Shown here: positions 25,144-32,734 of the stretch, piece after piece | Layout of the letters: each line of letters starts with the position of its first letter | Position numbering within the stretch: position 1 is the first letter of the stretch | Assembly: GCA_015066625.1 (NCBI GenBank) | Contig: SVOC01000005.1 | Location: 88,194-124,628, forward strand | Length of the DNA: 36,435 bases | Origin: Oscillospiraceae bacterium | GTDB taxonomy: Bacteria > Bacillota > Clostridia > Oscillospirales > Acutalibacteraceae | Direction: 5' to 3' | Translations under genes and position numbers: made by a program | Notes under the pieces: model-generated | What the model was told of the DNA's origin: nothing | Databases searched by the model: none | The model's input: only the letters and a program-made list of their open reading frames with translations

Positions 25144-25614
25144 ATGTGGAAGAAAATAAAACCTTATGTTATCTCCGTTGCGCTTGCTTTGGGTGTGGGC
25201 GGTCTGTCGGCTTTACTGACAGCAGGCAATATGGATTTATACTCCGAAATTGTTAAACCTCCCCTTGCACCTCCGCCGTGGCTTTTCCCCGTTGTGTGGA
25301 CAATACTTTACATTCTTATGGGAATAAGCTCCGCAATGGTTTTTACATCCGACGCTCCGAAAAGAGATATAAACAACGCTCTGACCGTTTACGGAATAAA
25401 CCTGTTCCTGAATTTCTTTTGGAGCATCATATTCTTCAACATGAGGGCTTATCTTTTTGCGTTTATCTGGCTTATCGCACTGTGGGTAACCATTATTGTA
25501 ATGATTATAAAATTCATTAAAATCAAGCCCGTTGCAGGGTATCTGCAAATCCCCTATCTTTTATGGGTAACCTTTGCAGGCTACCTTACACTTGCAATAT
25601 ATATTCTGAATTAA
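25144..25614 (+). CDS. tspO: TspO/MBR family membrane protein
   Basis: 156 residues from the ATG at 25144; the GTG three codons earlier lies inside the GAGGTGAG ribosome site. Five hydrophobic helices and the TspO signature KPPLAPPPWLFPVVWTILYI near residues 38-57, with later conserved Trp and Asn residues (NLFLNFFWSIIFF). The family binds porphyrins and other tetrapyrroles at the membrane. It has no operon partner here; the strong terminator upstream separates it from the symporter. Confidence 0.92.
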   Translation: MWKKIKPYVISVALALGVGGLSALLTAGNMDLYSEIVKPPLAPPPWLFPVVWTILYILMGISSAMVFTSDAPKRDINNALTVYGINLFLNFFWSIIFFNMRAYLFAFIWLIALWVTIIVMIIKFIKIKPVAGYLQIPYLLWVTFAGYLTLAIYILN

Positions 25615-25650
25615 AAACAAACGGTATCGGAAATCCGATACCGTTTAACA
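25613..25650 (-). terminator. Bidirectional terminator between tspO and the lipase-like gene
   Basis: A perfect 10-bp stem ACGGTATCGG/CCGATACCGT (25621-25644) with a 4-nt loop. On the minus strand TTTGTTTTT follows, serving the lipase-like gene; on the plus strand TTTAACATTTT is a weaker tail that could stop tspO. Confidence 0.8.
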
Positions 25651-25652
25651 TT

Positions 25653-27221
25653 TTAAAAGAATTTTTTTATCATTGTTGTTTCTTCATAGGGAAGAATTGT
25701 GCCTGCATTTTCTGCCGTAAGAGGAACAAGTTTTTCGTCATCAATATTCACAAGATACTGAGGATATTCCTCATAAGTCCATACATTCACCTGCTCGTCA
25801 CTGTAAATGATAAGGTCAACAAGGTCGCCTACATATTTTTCATCACAGCTGTGACGCACATATTTTGCAAACCAGGTTATATCGGGGAATGCACAGGTTG
25901 ATGCATCAATCTGATTATCCGCAGAAACGTGATTTTTACCGCAGGCACAAGCCTTTGCCTGTGTGTAGCCCTCACCCAGAGTGCCGTCAACCTCAGCGCA
26001 GGTTGCACCGAAGCTTTCACGGTCGGTAGCTATTGTGCCGTCGCTCATTCGGTCATTATCGGATGTGATGGGAATAATGGTAAGACCGTATTCAGCAATA
26101 ATTGCAGTGTTTATACCGTCATCAAGAAGTGACTGAATAACCTTTGTGCTGTTAGCCTGAACATTATAGTGATAATAGTCACTTGCTTCGATTATTTCGG
26201 CAAATTTCGCCTTTTTCTCGGGTGTATCAAAGATATACTCTCTTGTCTCTTCATAGCGTTCAGGGCTCATCAGAGCATAAAAGCCCACAACTGTACCGAT
26301 GCTGTCACAAGCGGCGTCGTTAAAACCGTTTGCAAAAATATCCTTGACCAGGTTATTCACATAATTCACAACAGGGTCCAGCATACCGAAACAATAAAGA
26401 ATTTCAATCATCTTATAAATGCCGTCGGTGCCCTCCTTACCTTTCATAAGCTCGGACATCATTCGCATAAGTGACACTGTGTCAAAGCTCATATTGCCGG
26501 AGAAAGAATCCTCACAGGTTGCAACACCGTTAAGTGCACCTGCAATAAAAACTACGGAATCAATGTGATTTCTTTCTGCGTAGTTTTCGTCGGTGTAGTA
26601 ATACTCATAGAGATAGGTTGAAAGCACGGCTGTACCCATACTCATTGCAACAAGTGCAACCTTGTCTGTGCTTGTAAGCTCCATTACGTATTCAATGTAT
26701 TCGTCAAGCTGACCTGCGATTGTAACCATATCAAGACGCCAGTCATAATCAAAATTATAAGATTTGCTGTATCCGAAGCCGTTATTATAATCATAATCGG
26801 GCTTGGTTTTTTTGCCCGTGTCGGGATTGGGCTTGCCGTTTTCATCAAGAGCAAAATCGCCGAAAAGAGCATTGGCAACCTCAGCCGAGATTTTGTTTAT
26901 TCCTTCATAATCTCTTATCAGAAGGCGGAAGGTAAGAGGTGCAATATACTTCAATACGGTCTTTACAATAACCCCTGCTTCGGGACCCCATATACGCACA
27001 TCGTCTTCCTCGGTTTCTGTTGAAAGACCCTTGTAAAATTCGCCTTCAAGACCCCTGACAAAAACAACGGGCACATCAAAATCAAGATTTTTCAGATCTT
27101 CTTCACAGGAAACGGTTATTATTTTTTCTTCATCGGCAGCATACCCGCCTGCACTGCAAACAGAAAACAGCATCGCAACGCAAACTATAACCGCCACAAG
27201 TTTTTTTGCCGTGTTTTTCAT
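25653..27221 (-). CDS. Secreted lipase/LCAT-like alpha/beta hydrolase
   Basis: 522 residues with ribosome site AAAGGAG. Residues 1-29 are a signal peptide ending near YAADEE. The fold opens with PVVFVRGLEGEFYKG, then FDYDWRLDMVTIAGQLDEYI and the nucleophile elbow AMSMG with Ser194 followed by TYLYEYYY, a course like LCAT/PGAP1-type lipases that act on lipids at surfaces. A Cys-containing segment (CAEVDGTLG...CACGKNHVSADNQIDASTCAFPDITW) near residues 405-450 precedes the presumed His region. The gene follows metF by only 14 bp, so the two are cotranscribed although their functions do not obviously match. Substrate unknown. Confidence 0.78.
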   Translation of the reverse strand: MKNTAKKLVAVIVCVAMLFSVCSAGGYAADEEKIITVSCEEDLKNLDFDVPVVFVRGLEGEFYKGLSTETEEDDVRIWGPEAGVIVKTVLKYIAPLTFRLLIRDYEGINKISAEVANALFGDFALDENGKPNPDTGKKTKPDYDYNNGFGYSKSYNFDYDWRLDMVTIAGQLDEYIEYVMELTSTDKVALVAMSMGTAVLSTYLYEYYYTDENYAERNHIDSVVFIAGALNGVATCEDSFSGNMSFDTVSLMRMMSELMKGKEGTDGIYKMIEILYCFGMLDPVVNYVNNLVKDIFANGFNDAACDSIGTVVGFYALMSPERYEETREYIFDTPEKKAKFAEIIEASDYYHYNVQANSTKVIQSLLDDGINTAIIAEYGLTIIPITSDNDRMSDGTIATDRESFGATCAEVDGTLGEGYTQAKACACGKNHVSADNQIDASTCAFPDITWFAKYVRHSCDEKYVGDLVDLIIYSDEQVNVWTYEEYPQYLVNIDDEKLVPLTAENAGTILPYEETTMIKKFF

Positions 27222-27235
27222 TTTGTTTTCTCCTT

Positions 27236-28114
27236 TTATTTACCGAGAATATCCGAAAGGTTATCCTTTATTTTTATTGCAACCTCAGGCTTGTTCATTG
27301 AATAAACGTGAACGTTTGTAATTCCGTTGGCATAAAGGTCTATAATCTGGTCGGTTGCATAGGCTATGCCCGCCTGCTTCATTGCATCGGGGTCTGATCC
27401 GAATTTATCAACAAGGCTCTTGAAACGCTGAGGCATAAACGAGCCCGAAAGCTTCATAGCCCTCTCAATCTGATTGGCATTTGTAATGGGCATAATTCCC
27501 GGTATAACCGGTACTGTTATTCCTGCTTCACGGATTTTATAAAGAAAGCTGTAAAGCAGGTTGTTATCAAAAAACATCTGGGTTGTAAGGAAATCACAGC
27601 CTGCGTCAACCTTTTCTTTGAGATATCTGATATCCTCACGGCTGTCGGTACTTTCGGGATGAATTTCGGGATAGCAGGCACCGCCTATGCAAAAATCCCC
27701 ATCGCTTTCTTTAAGCTCTCTCACAAGCTCAACCGCGTGCTTATAATCCCAGCCGCTTCTGTCTGCATTTTCAAGCCCTTGAGGAATATCTCCTCTGAGC
27801 GCCATCACATTGCTTATACCAGCTGCCTTGATTTGTTCTATTTTTTCTCTCACCGTTTCTTTTGTTGAAGAAACGCAGGTAAGGTGAGCAAGAGTGGGCA
27901 CTCCGTAAAGCTCTTTTATGTTTTTTGCAATGTCAAGAGTATATTTGCTTGTGCCGCCGCCCGCACCGTATGTAACACTCATAAACGCAGGGCAAAGCTT
28001 TGCGATTTCTTCCGTTGCTGTTTTAACACTTTCAAAGCCGGCCTGAGTTTTGGGCGGAAAAACTTCAAAAGAAACGGACAGAGTTTCTTTTTTCAAAAGC
28101 TCTGATATTTTCAC
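27236..28114 (-). CDS. metF: Methylenetetrahydrofolate reductase
   Basis: 292 residues from the GTG at 28114, which lies at good distance from AAAGAGATGA; the ATG at 28123 sits within that ribosome site. The TIM-barrel MTHFR sequence is clear: SVSFEVFPPK with the catalytic Glu, FMSVTYGAGGG, TLAHLTCVSSTK, ISNVMALRGDIPQG, FCIGGACYPEIHPES, DAGCDFLTTQMFFDN and PVIPGIMPITN. It reduces 5,10-methylene-THF to 5-methyl-THF with FAD, for methionine synthesis or a Wood-Ljungdahl-type branch. No metH or folD is nearby. No S-box leader is visible. Confidence 0.95.
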   Translation of the reverse strand: MKISELLKKETLSVSFEVFPPKTQAGFESVKTATEEIAKLCPAFMSVTYGAGGGTSKYTLDIAKNIKELYGVPTLAHLTCVSSTKETVREKIEQIKAAGISNVMALRGDIPQGLENADRSGWDYKHAVELVRELKESDGDFCIGGACYPEIHPESTDSREDIRYLKEKVDAGCDFLTTQMFFDNNLLYSFLYKIREAGITVPVIPGIMPITNANQIERAMKLSGSFMPQRFKSLVDKFGSDPDAMKQAGIAYATDQIIDLYANGITNVHVYSMNKPEVAIKIKDNLSDILGK

Positions 28115-28144
28115 TGAAATCATCTCTTTAAATCTTTTTTTATA

Positions 28145-28174
28145 AATATATCATATTACGTTATAATAAATCAA
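28145..28174 (-). promoter_or_regulatory. Probable promoter of the metF-lipase operon
   Basis: On the minus strand TTGATT (28174-28169) and TATATT (28150-28145) are 18 bp apart in AT-rich DNA, placing the transcript start about 20 nt before the start codon. Confidence 0.45.
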
Positions 28175-28182
28175 GCAGCTTT

Positions 28183-28228
28183 AAAGAAAAAGCTTACACA
28201 GAAAGGATATCCTTTCTGTGCAAGCTTT
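28183..28228 (-). terminator. Strong terminator of the lipoprotein gene
   Basis: A 24-bp perfect palindrome (28197-28220, CACAGAAAGGAT and its complement) is extended by AAGCTT/AAGCTT with one mismatch. On the minus strand it is followed by TTTTTC. The stem is near-continuous over 19 bp. A T-run on the plus strand is shorter. Confidence 0.9.
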
Positions 28229-28233
28229 TAAAA

Positions 28234-29106
28234 TCATAATCCGCCGCCTACGGTGATAACATATTCAACCGAGCCGTATGCGCTGTCAATCATAACTTCA
28301 ATGGGAAGTCTGACAGCCGCAATCTTAAGATTTGAAACATCAATTTTTATTGTATATGACCAGGTGCCCTTCTCAATAACACCGTCTTTGTTGATTTTAA
28401 CCTTCAAAACGGGCTTGGTATAGCGAAGCGAAACCTTTCCGTTTTCAAAGTCAATATCAAACCATTTCGCAAGAGCTTCTTCAACAGATGAAATATCACC
28501 TACAACCGAGATTGCATGACCTACCGTACCGCTGAATCTGTCACCGTGAATGCCGTCGGTCTGCTCCTTCATTGTCATTTCAACAACTATACTTTCACCG
28601 CTCTTATATGCCTTTGCAGACTGAACATCTTCGGGCACAAGATTCTCATAGCCGCCTGTTATACCGCCAAACTCAACCTGGCTGTCTTTGAGTGCTTTGA
28701 CAAGAAACGGAGTTGCCCACTCAACAAATGTACCAAGAATACCGTCGCCGTCATTGACAACCATTTCTTCAAGGTTTTTGTATTCAAGGGAGTTTACCTT
28801 TGTCTTTGAGTTGATTGCCGCATTTTTATAAAACTCAACAATCTGTTCTTTTGTCCAGGTTGAAGGGTCTTCGGAAGGCACTGTAATCTCTGTTGCGGCA
28901 GTTGTATCCTCTGCATCCGTTACTGCCTGTGTTGTTGATTCTTCATTGACGAGAGTAATGTCTTCACCCTGTTCATCTGTAACCGCTTCACCGTTAACAT
29001 CGGTCACATAAGGGTTGGTCATTCCTTCGTCTTTGCCGTTATCTTTGCAAGCCGCAAATGTAAACAGCATTACGAACACCGTTAAAATTGCCGTAAATTT
29101 TTTCAT
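28234..29106 (-). CDS. Secreted lipoprotein of unknown function
   Basis: 290 residues, ribosome site AAAGGAG. A lipoprotein signal peptide (MKKFTAILTVFVMLFTFAAC, lipobox FAAC with Cys20) is followed by a Thr/Glu/Asp-rich linker (about residues 21-80) and a globular part from DPSTWTKEQIVEFYKNAA. The C-terminal half looks beta-rich (SVEEALAKWFDIDFENGKVSLRYT). I do not recognise a family. It is monocistronic, with its own promoter and strong terminator. Confidence 0.75.
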   Translation of the reverse strand: MKKFTAILTVFVMLFTFAACKDNGKDEGMTNPYVTDVNGEAVTDEQGEDITLVNEESTTQAVTDAEDTTAATEITVPSEDPSTWTKEQIVEFYKNAAINSKTKVNSLEYKNLEEMVVNDGDGILGTFVEWATPFLVKALKDSQVEFGGITGGYENLVPEDVQSAKAYKSGESIVVEMTMKEQTDGIHGDRFSGTVGHAISVVGDISSVEEALAKWFDIDFENGKVSLRYTKPVLKVKINKDGVIEKGTWSYTIKIDVSNLKIAAVRLPIEVMIDSAYGSVEYVITVGGGL

Positions 29107-29141
29107 AAGCCTACTCCTTTTATGAATTTGTCCTACCCGTT

Positions 29142-29190
29142 CTGCGATTTTTCGCAGTGTTATTTTATACTATTACAACAAAAAAGTCAA
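29142..29190 (-). promoter_or_regulatory. Promoter of the lipoprotein gene with a 5' hairpin
   Basis: On the minus strand TTGACT (29190-29185), 17 bp, TAAAAT (29167-29162). The transcript would start near 29155, inside or at the edge of a 6-bp hairpin CTGCGA/TCGCAG (29142-29157); a hairpin at the very 5' end may stabilise the mRNA. Confidence 0.6.
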
Positions 29191-29222
29191 CCGAATATCA
29201 AACACTAATCAAAGTTTTTGTT

Positions 29223-30743
29223 TTATTTTACCTTGAATTTCATAGGCATTACGGTAGTTTTCAGTGCAGAGTTTATACCTTTATCTATAATTGGTCTGAA
29301 CTTGCCCGAATTGCTTACAAAAGAGCTCTGACCTGCGTTATACATAATGAACTCGGCAAACGACGGTGTATCTTTGAACTGCATTTTAACCGCATTTCCT
29401 GCAAACTCAATGCTTATACGCTGGGTTGAAAGAGTATTCAAAGGCTTTACAACCGCCTTTATTTTACCGTTTTCGGTATAAGCATATGCCCACACCTTGT
29501 ATTTATAACCCTTGATACTGCATTCCGACATACGGGGATTTCCGTCAAGACCGCATCTTACCGCAACCTTGTCTCCTTCTTCTTCCCAGCATATAACAAA
29601 TATATTTTCTTCAAGTTTAAAAGAAACATTGTCAATATTCTTGACGGGTCTTTGGGCAAAGCTTGATGTAAGTGAACGGGGAATAAGGCTTGCGGGGAAA
29701 AATATTTTTGCCAAAACATCGGAAACGGGGTTAAGCTTATATGTTTTACCTGTTGGTATATTGAGTTTTTCGGTGCAGGCAACGGGCTTTTCTCCCCTGC
29801 TTTCAAGATAATACGCCAGCTTTTCATCCCATTCAGGCGACGACTCACCTTCAAACGCCTTGGGAAGAACATTCTTTATGAGGTAGTTGTTGGGCTTATC
29901 CTTTACAACACAGTTGAATGCCGCAACGATTGCGTCAGATTCGGAGAAATACGAAACCTGCTGACCGTACATACCGTTCATACTGACAACGCCGTTATGA
30001 GTCCAGAAAAGGAAACCGTAGCCGTCCTCATCATCTCTGCCGTCAAGAACAACCTGCCTTTTTGTTGCCTCTTTTGTCCACCATTCGGGGATAATCTGAA
30101 CACCGTTATACTTGCCGCCGTCGGCATAACAACGCATAATTTTTACAAGGTCACGGAGTTTAAGGTATGCACCCGTACCACCGATGCAATCGCCTTTTTT
30201 ATCGGTTTCCCACTGAGGAATTTCAATTCCCAAGGGCTCAAACAGACGGGGTGTAAGGTAATCAACAAGACTCATTCCCGAAAGCTTCTGAATTATTGCC
30301 GCAACCATATGGGCATCGTTATTGCTGTATAGAAAGCCCTTGTCTTTCCTGAAAGGTGCTTTCATAAACATTTCAACATAATCGCCCGTCATATCCTGCA
30401 AAAAGCTGAATTCCTTGTTACTGCTCATTGTGAGAACAGAACGAAAAGTAAGTGTATCCCATTCACTGCTTTCGCATGCTTTGTATTCGGGAAAAATCTC
30501 AAGAATTTTTGAATCAAGAGAAACCAGCCCCTCGTCAACCGCAAAGCCTGCCGCAGTTGAAACAACGGATTTTGTCACCGAAAAAAGAGTATGAGGCATA
30601 TCGGCAGAATAGGGATAAGCATATTCTTCATAGAGAATTTCGCCGCCCTGCTCTATTATCAGACCGTGATTTTCAATTCCGTATTTTTCCTGTTCCTTAT
30701 AAAACTTATAAATCCATTCCGATGAAAGCTTTGTTTTTATCAT
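29223..30743 (-). CDS. Serine hydrolase of the class C beta-lactamase / family S12 type
   Basis: 506 residues. The penicillin-binding-protein-like motifs are present: SxxK as S55VTK58 in TLFSVTKSVV, YSN in GFLYSNNDAHM near residue 137 and an HNG in FWTHNGVV in the KTG position. A C-terminal beta domain of about 170 residues follows. No signal peptide, so a cytoplasmic esterase or amidase role is more likely than beta-lactam resistance. Its ATG overlaps the stop of the upstream glycosidase by 4 bp (ATGA), so it is translationally coupled and may remove acyl groups from the same glycan. That role is inference. Confidence 0.85.
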   Translation of the reverse strand: MIKTKLSSEWIYKFYKEQEKYGIENHGLIIEQGGEILYEEYAYPYSADMPHTLFSVTKSVVSTAAGFAVDEGLVSLDSKILEIFPEYKACESSEWDTLTFRSVLTMSSNKEFSFLQDMTGDYVEMFMKAPFRKDKGFLYSNNDAHMVAAIIQKLSGMSLVDYLTPRLFEPLGIEIPQWETDKKGDCIGGTGAYLKLRDLVKIMRCYADGGKYNGVQIIPEWWTKEATKRQVVLDGRDDEDGYGFLFWTHNGVVSMNGMYGQQVSYFSESDAIVAAFNCVVKDKPNNYLIKNVLPKAFEGESSPEWDEKLAYYLESRGEKPVACTEKLNIPTGKTYKLNPVSDVLAKIFFPASLIPRSLTSSFAQRPVKNIDNVSFKLEENIFVICWEEEGDKVAVRCGLDGNPRMSECSIKGYKYKVWAYAYTENGKIKAVVKPLNTLSTQRISIEFAGNAVKMQFKDTPSFAEFIMYNAGQSSFVSNSGKFRPIIDKGINSALKTTVMPMKFKVK

Positions 30744-32560
30744 TTCGCTGCCGCCTTTCCCGGTATTTCAGTCATCCTCAGCTTTGCGCAGCCGTAAGGG
30801 TAAAGCAGAATTTCTTCCGCATCGCTTACTGCATCCCTTGACTGCGGAATCTTTGCACAAACGCTGTCATATCCGTCCTCGTAACCCCAATCGATTTTAT
30901 TCACCGATGTTCTGACGGTTATGGGCGGATTTTCGGATGAGAAGGGAACATCGTTTATTTCGTTTCTTATTACATCAAGCTTATCTGAACACCAGGCATA
31001 ATTCCAATCTGAAACAGGAACATACTCATAATCACAATAAGGAAACTTTCTTTCAACACCGTCTTTTTCGTATTCGTACATTTTCTTTTCATACTTAATC
31101 GGAACAGAAAATACCAGTGAACCGCATTTTGCCGTTTTCAGGTCATAAGGACGGTTTTCAAAATATGCATCCGTCTCAAAGCTTACACGGATTTCGGTTT
31201 TATCACCTGAATGCATATCAAAAGCAAGCTCTTCCGATTGAACAGGTTTACCGTTGACGGTAAGATTTTTTGCAAATGAAGGCACACGGATAATAAAATC
31301 AAAATTCTTTCCGGCTTCAATGATATATCTGAACTCATTTTTGAAAGGATATTCCGTTTCAAGTTTTATATACACACCGTTTGTTTTAAGTTCCGAAGGC
31401 ACGGGAACGGCATTGATTACCTTATCACCGTTATGCATAAATGCGGAAAGAGCAAATTTGGGCCAGGCCTGATTGAAATTTGCGGTGCAGCAGCCGAAAT
31501 TGGGTTCAAGACCGAAAAGGTGAGCCTCGCTGCCGTTTGTTCTGAAAAGTGATTTACCCGGGAACTTTTCGCAGGCAATCTGATTGCTCATCTGCACATA
31601 CTGATGAGTCCACATATCATCGCTTATTGTAGCAGGCAAAGCATTGAATGCAAGAAGTTCAAGCCTTTCAGCCCATTTGGGGTTACCTGTATAAGCATAA
31701 AGAATTTCATATGAATACATCTGCTCCGCAACGGAACAAAGCTCAGTGCCCTGAATGGGGCTAAGACCCGAAAGGCACTCATCACCCGTGAAAAGCCCGA
31801 CGGATGTGCCGTTGTATTTTTCAAGAACAGTGTGCAGTTTTTCTGCATTATCGGTATATTCTTCACCCAAAATTTCGCAGGAAACCGCTTCGCTTTTAAG
31901 CATCATACCGAGGTTTACGATATGGGTATCAAAACGCCAGCGGTTAAGGGGTCTTTCCCACAAATGAACGGCTTCGTTATAATCCATACCCTGCTCTCTG
32001 AGAATCTTTGCAAGGTCGCAAAGCCATTCTTCACCGAATCGTTCATATGTAAAATTAATCGCAATAAAGCACTCAAACCAGCGGGCTTTTCCCCAATCGA
32101 AAAGAGTGATTTCGCCGTTTTTGAGCATCTCATAATAATTTTTCAGCACACGGTAAATCACATGTGGAATACGCTCATCCTTTGAGCATTCATAATAAAC
32201 CGTGAGAGTTTTTGTTATAAGCTGAACAGCCCAGGTATCGTAGGTTTTGCGTGCATCGTCGGTACAGGGACAAATCCAGCCGTCCGCCTTCTGAAAAGAA
32301 ATGATCGCATCAATATATTTCTTTGTCCTTGCAATCATATCGTTGTTTTCAAGCAGGTAGGCAAGAGGAACAAAGCCGTCAAGCCAATAGGGAACTCTTT
32401 CCCAGCCCTCTTTATTGCCGCCTATCCACGCACTGTTTTTGATATCATTCCATACCTTATCAAGATTGCCGCTGAGACCCTCCGCCTGAATTTCAAGCTG
32501 ACGGCGAAGCCAACCCGAAGGCTTGATTTCATCGGTTGTGTAAAAATTCCAACAGCTCAT
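30740..32560 (-). CDS. GH127-like beta-L-arabinofuranosidase-domain protein
   Basis: 606 residues from the ATG at 32560, which follows GGGAGGAAAAAG; an ATG six codons upstream includes this site. The central (alpha/alpha) barrel keeps the zinc/Cys catalytic pattern of GH127: Glu273 and Cys275 in GTELCSVAEQ, and the pair Cys357-Cys358 in PNFGCCTANFNQAWPKF. In HypBA1 the Glu and three Cys bind Zn, one of the paired Cys acting as nucleophile. The rest is two beta-sandwich domains. No signal peptide, so it works on imported oligosaccharides, possibly L-arabinose-containing. The sequence is diverged from characterised enzymes (TELC rather than ETC), so the sugar specificity is open; several GH12x/GH14x families share this fold. 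Confidence 0.85.
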   Translation of the reverse strand: MSCWNFYTTDEIKPSGWLRRQLEIQAEGLSGNLDKVWNDIKNSAWIGGNKEGWERVPYWLDGFVPLAYLLENNDMIARTKKYIDAIISFQKADGWICPCTDDARKTYDTWAVQLITKTLTVYYECSKDERIPHVIYRVLKNYYEMLKNGEITLFDWGKARWFECFIAINFTYERFGEEWLCDLAKILREQGMDYNEAVHLWERPLNRWRFDTHIVNLGMMLKSEAVSCEILGEEYTDNAEKLHTVLEKYNGTSVGLFTGDECLSGLSPIQGTELCSVAEQMYSYEILYAYTGNPKWAERLELLAFNALPATISDDMWTHQYVQMSNQIACEKFPGKSLFRTNGSEAHLFGLEPNFGCCTANFNQAWPKFALSAFMHNGDKVINAVPVPSELKTNGVYIKLETEYPFKNEFRYIIEAGKNFDFIIRVPSFAKNLTVNGKPVQSEELAFDMHSGDKTEIRVSFETDAYFENRPYDLKTAKCGSLVFSVPIKYEKKMYEYEKDGVERKFPYCDYEYVPVSDWNYAWCSDKLDVIRNEINDVPFSSENPPITVRTSVNKIDWGYEDGYDSVCAKIPQSRDAVSDAEEILLYPYGCAKLRMTEIPGKAAAK

Positions 32561-32598
32561 TCTTTTTCCTCCCTGCAAGGCATATTCTTCTATATATC

Positions 32599-32626
32599 AT
32601 TATAACATCTTGTATGCAAGTTACAA
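32599..32626 (-). promoter_or_regulatory. Promoter of the GH127 operon with an operator-like palindrome
   Basis: On the minus strand TTGTAA (32626-32621) and TATAAT (32604-32599) are 16 bp apart. The spacer contains CTTGCATACAAG (32620-32609), an imperfect palindrome close to the CTTGTATACAAG core of the Bacillus GntR gluconate operator. Another half-site, CTTG, lies at 32627-32624. A repressor binding here would block the promoter. No GntR regulator is in the window. Confidence 0.55.
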
Positions 32627-32636
32627 GTACGAAAAT

Positions 32637-32667
32637 GAAAAAACCTTGCTCTCTGATGAGAACAAGG
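32637..32667 (-). terminator. Terminator of the NifU-like/GGGtGRT operon
   Basis: On the minus strand CCTTGTTCTC pairs with GAGAGCAAGG (one mismatch, 4-nt loop), followed by TTTTTTC. It lies 68 bp downstream of the GGGtGRT stop. Confidence 0.75.
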
Positions 32668-32713
32668 CTTTCATTATTAAATCTTACTATGAGCCTTAGC
32701 GAGTAACAAGGTT

Positions 32714-32730
32714 CTCAGGCAAAGCCTGAG
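32714..32730. repeat. Solitary GGC-AAA-GCC hairpin after the GGGtGRT gene
   Basis: CTCAGGCAAAGCCTGAG is a perfect 7-bp stem with a 3-nt loop, beginning 5 bp after the GGGtGRT stop. It has no T-run, so it is not a standard terminator. Its tip resembles the hairpins of the IS200 remnant at 6427-6445 and 7137-7155. Confidence 0.5.
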
Positions 32731-32734
32731 GTTC

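Noticed and set aside
28115-28232. S-box (SAM) riboswitch before metF
   Set aside because: The hairpin at 28190-28227 lies upstream of the metF promoter and serves the lipoprotein gene; the leader is too short for a riboswitch.
29223-30743. Antibiotic resistance beta-lactamase
   Set aside because: It lacks a signal peptide and sits coupled to a glycosidase; the motifs are shared by many S12 esterases.
32712-32733. Hairpin after GGGtGRT as the operon terminator
   Set aside because: No T-run follows; the hairpin at 32644-32667 with TTTTTTC is the better terminator.
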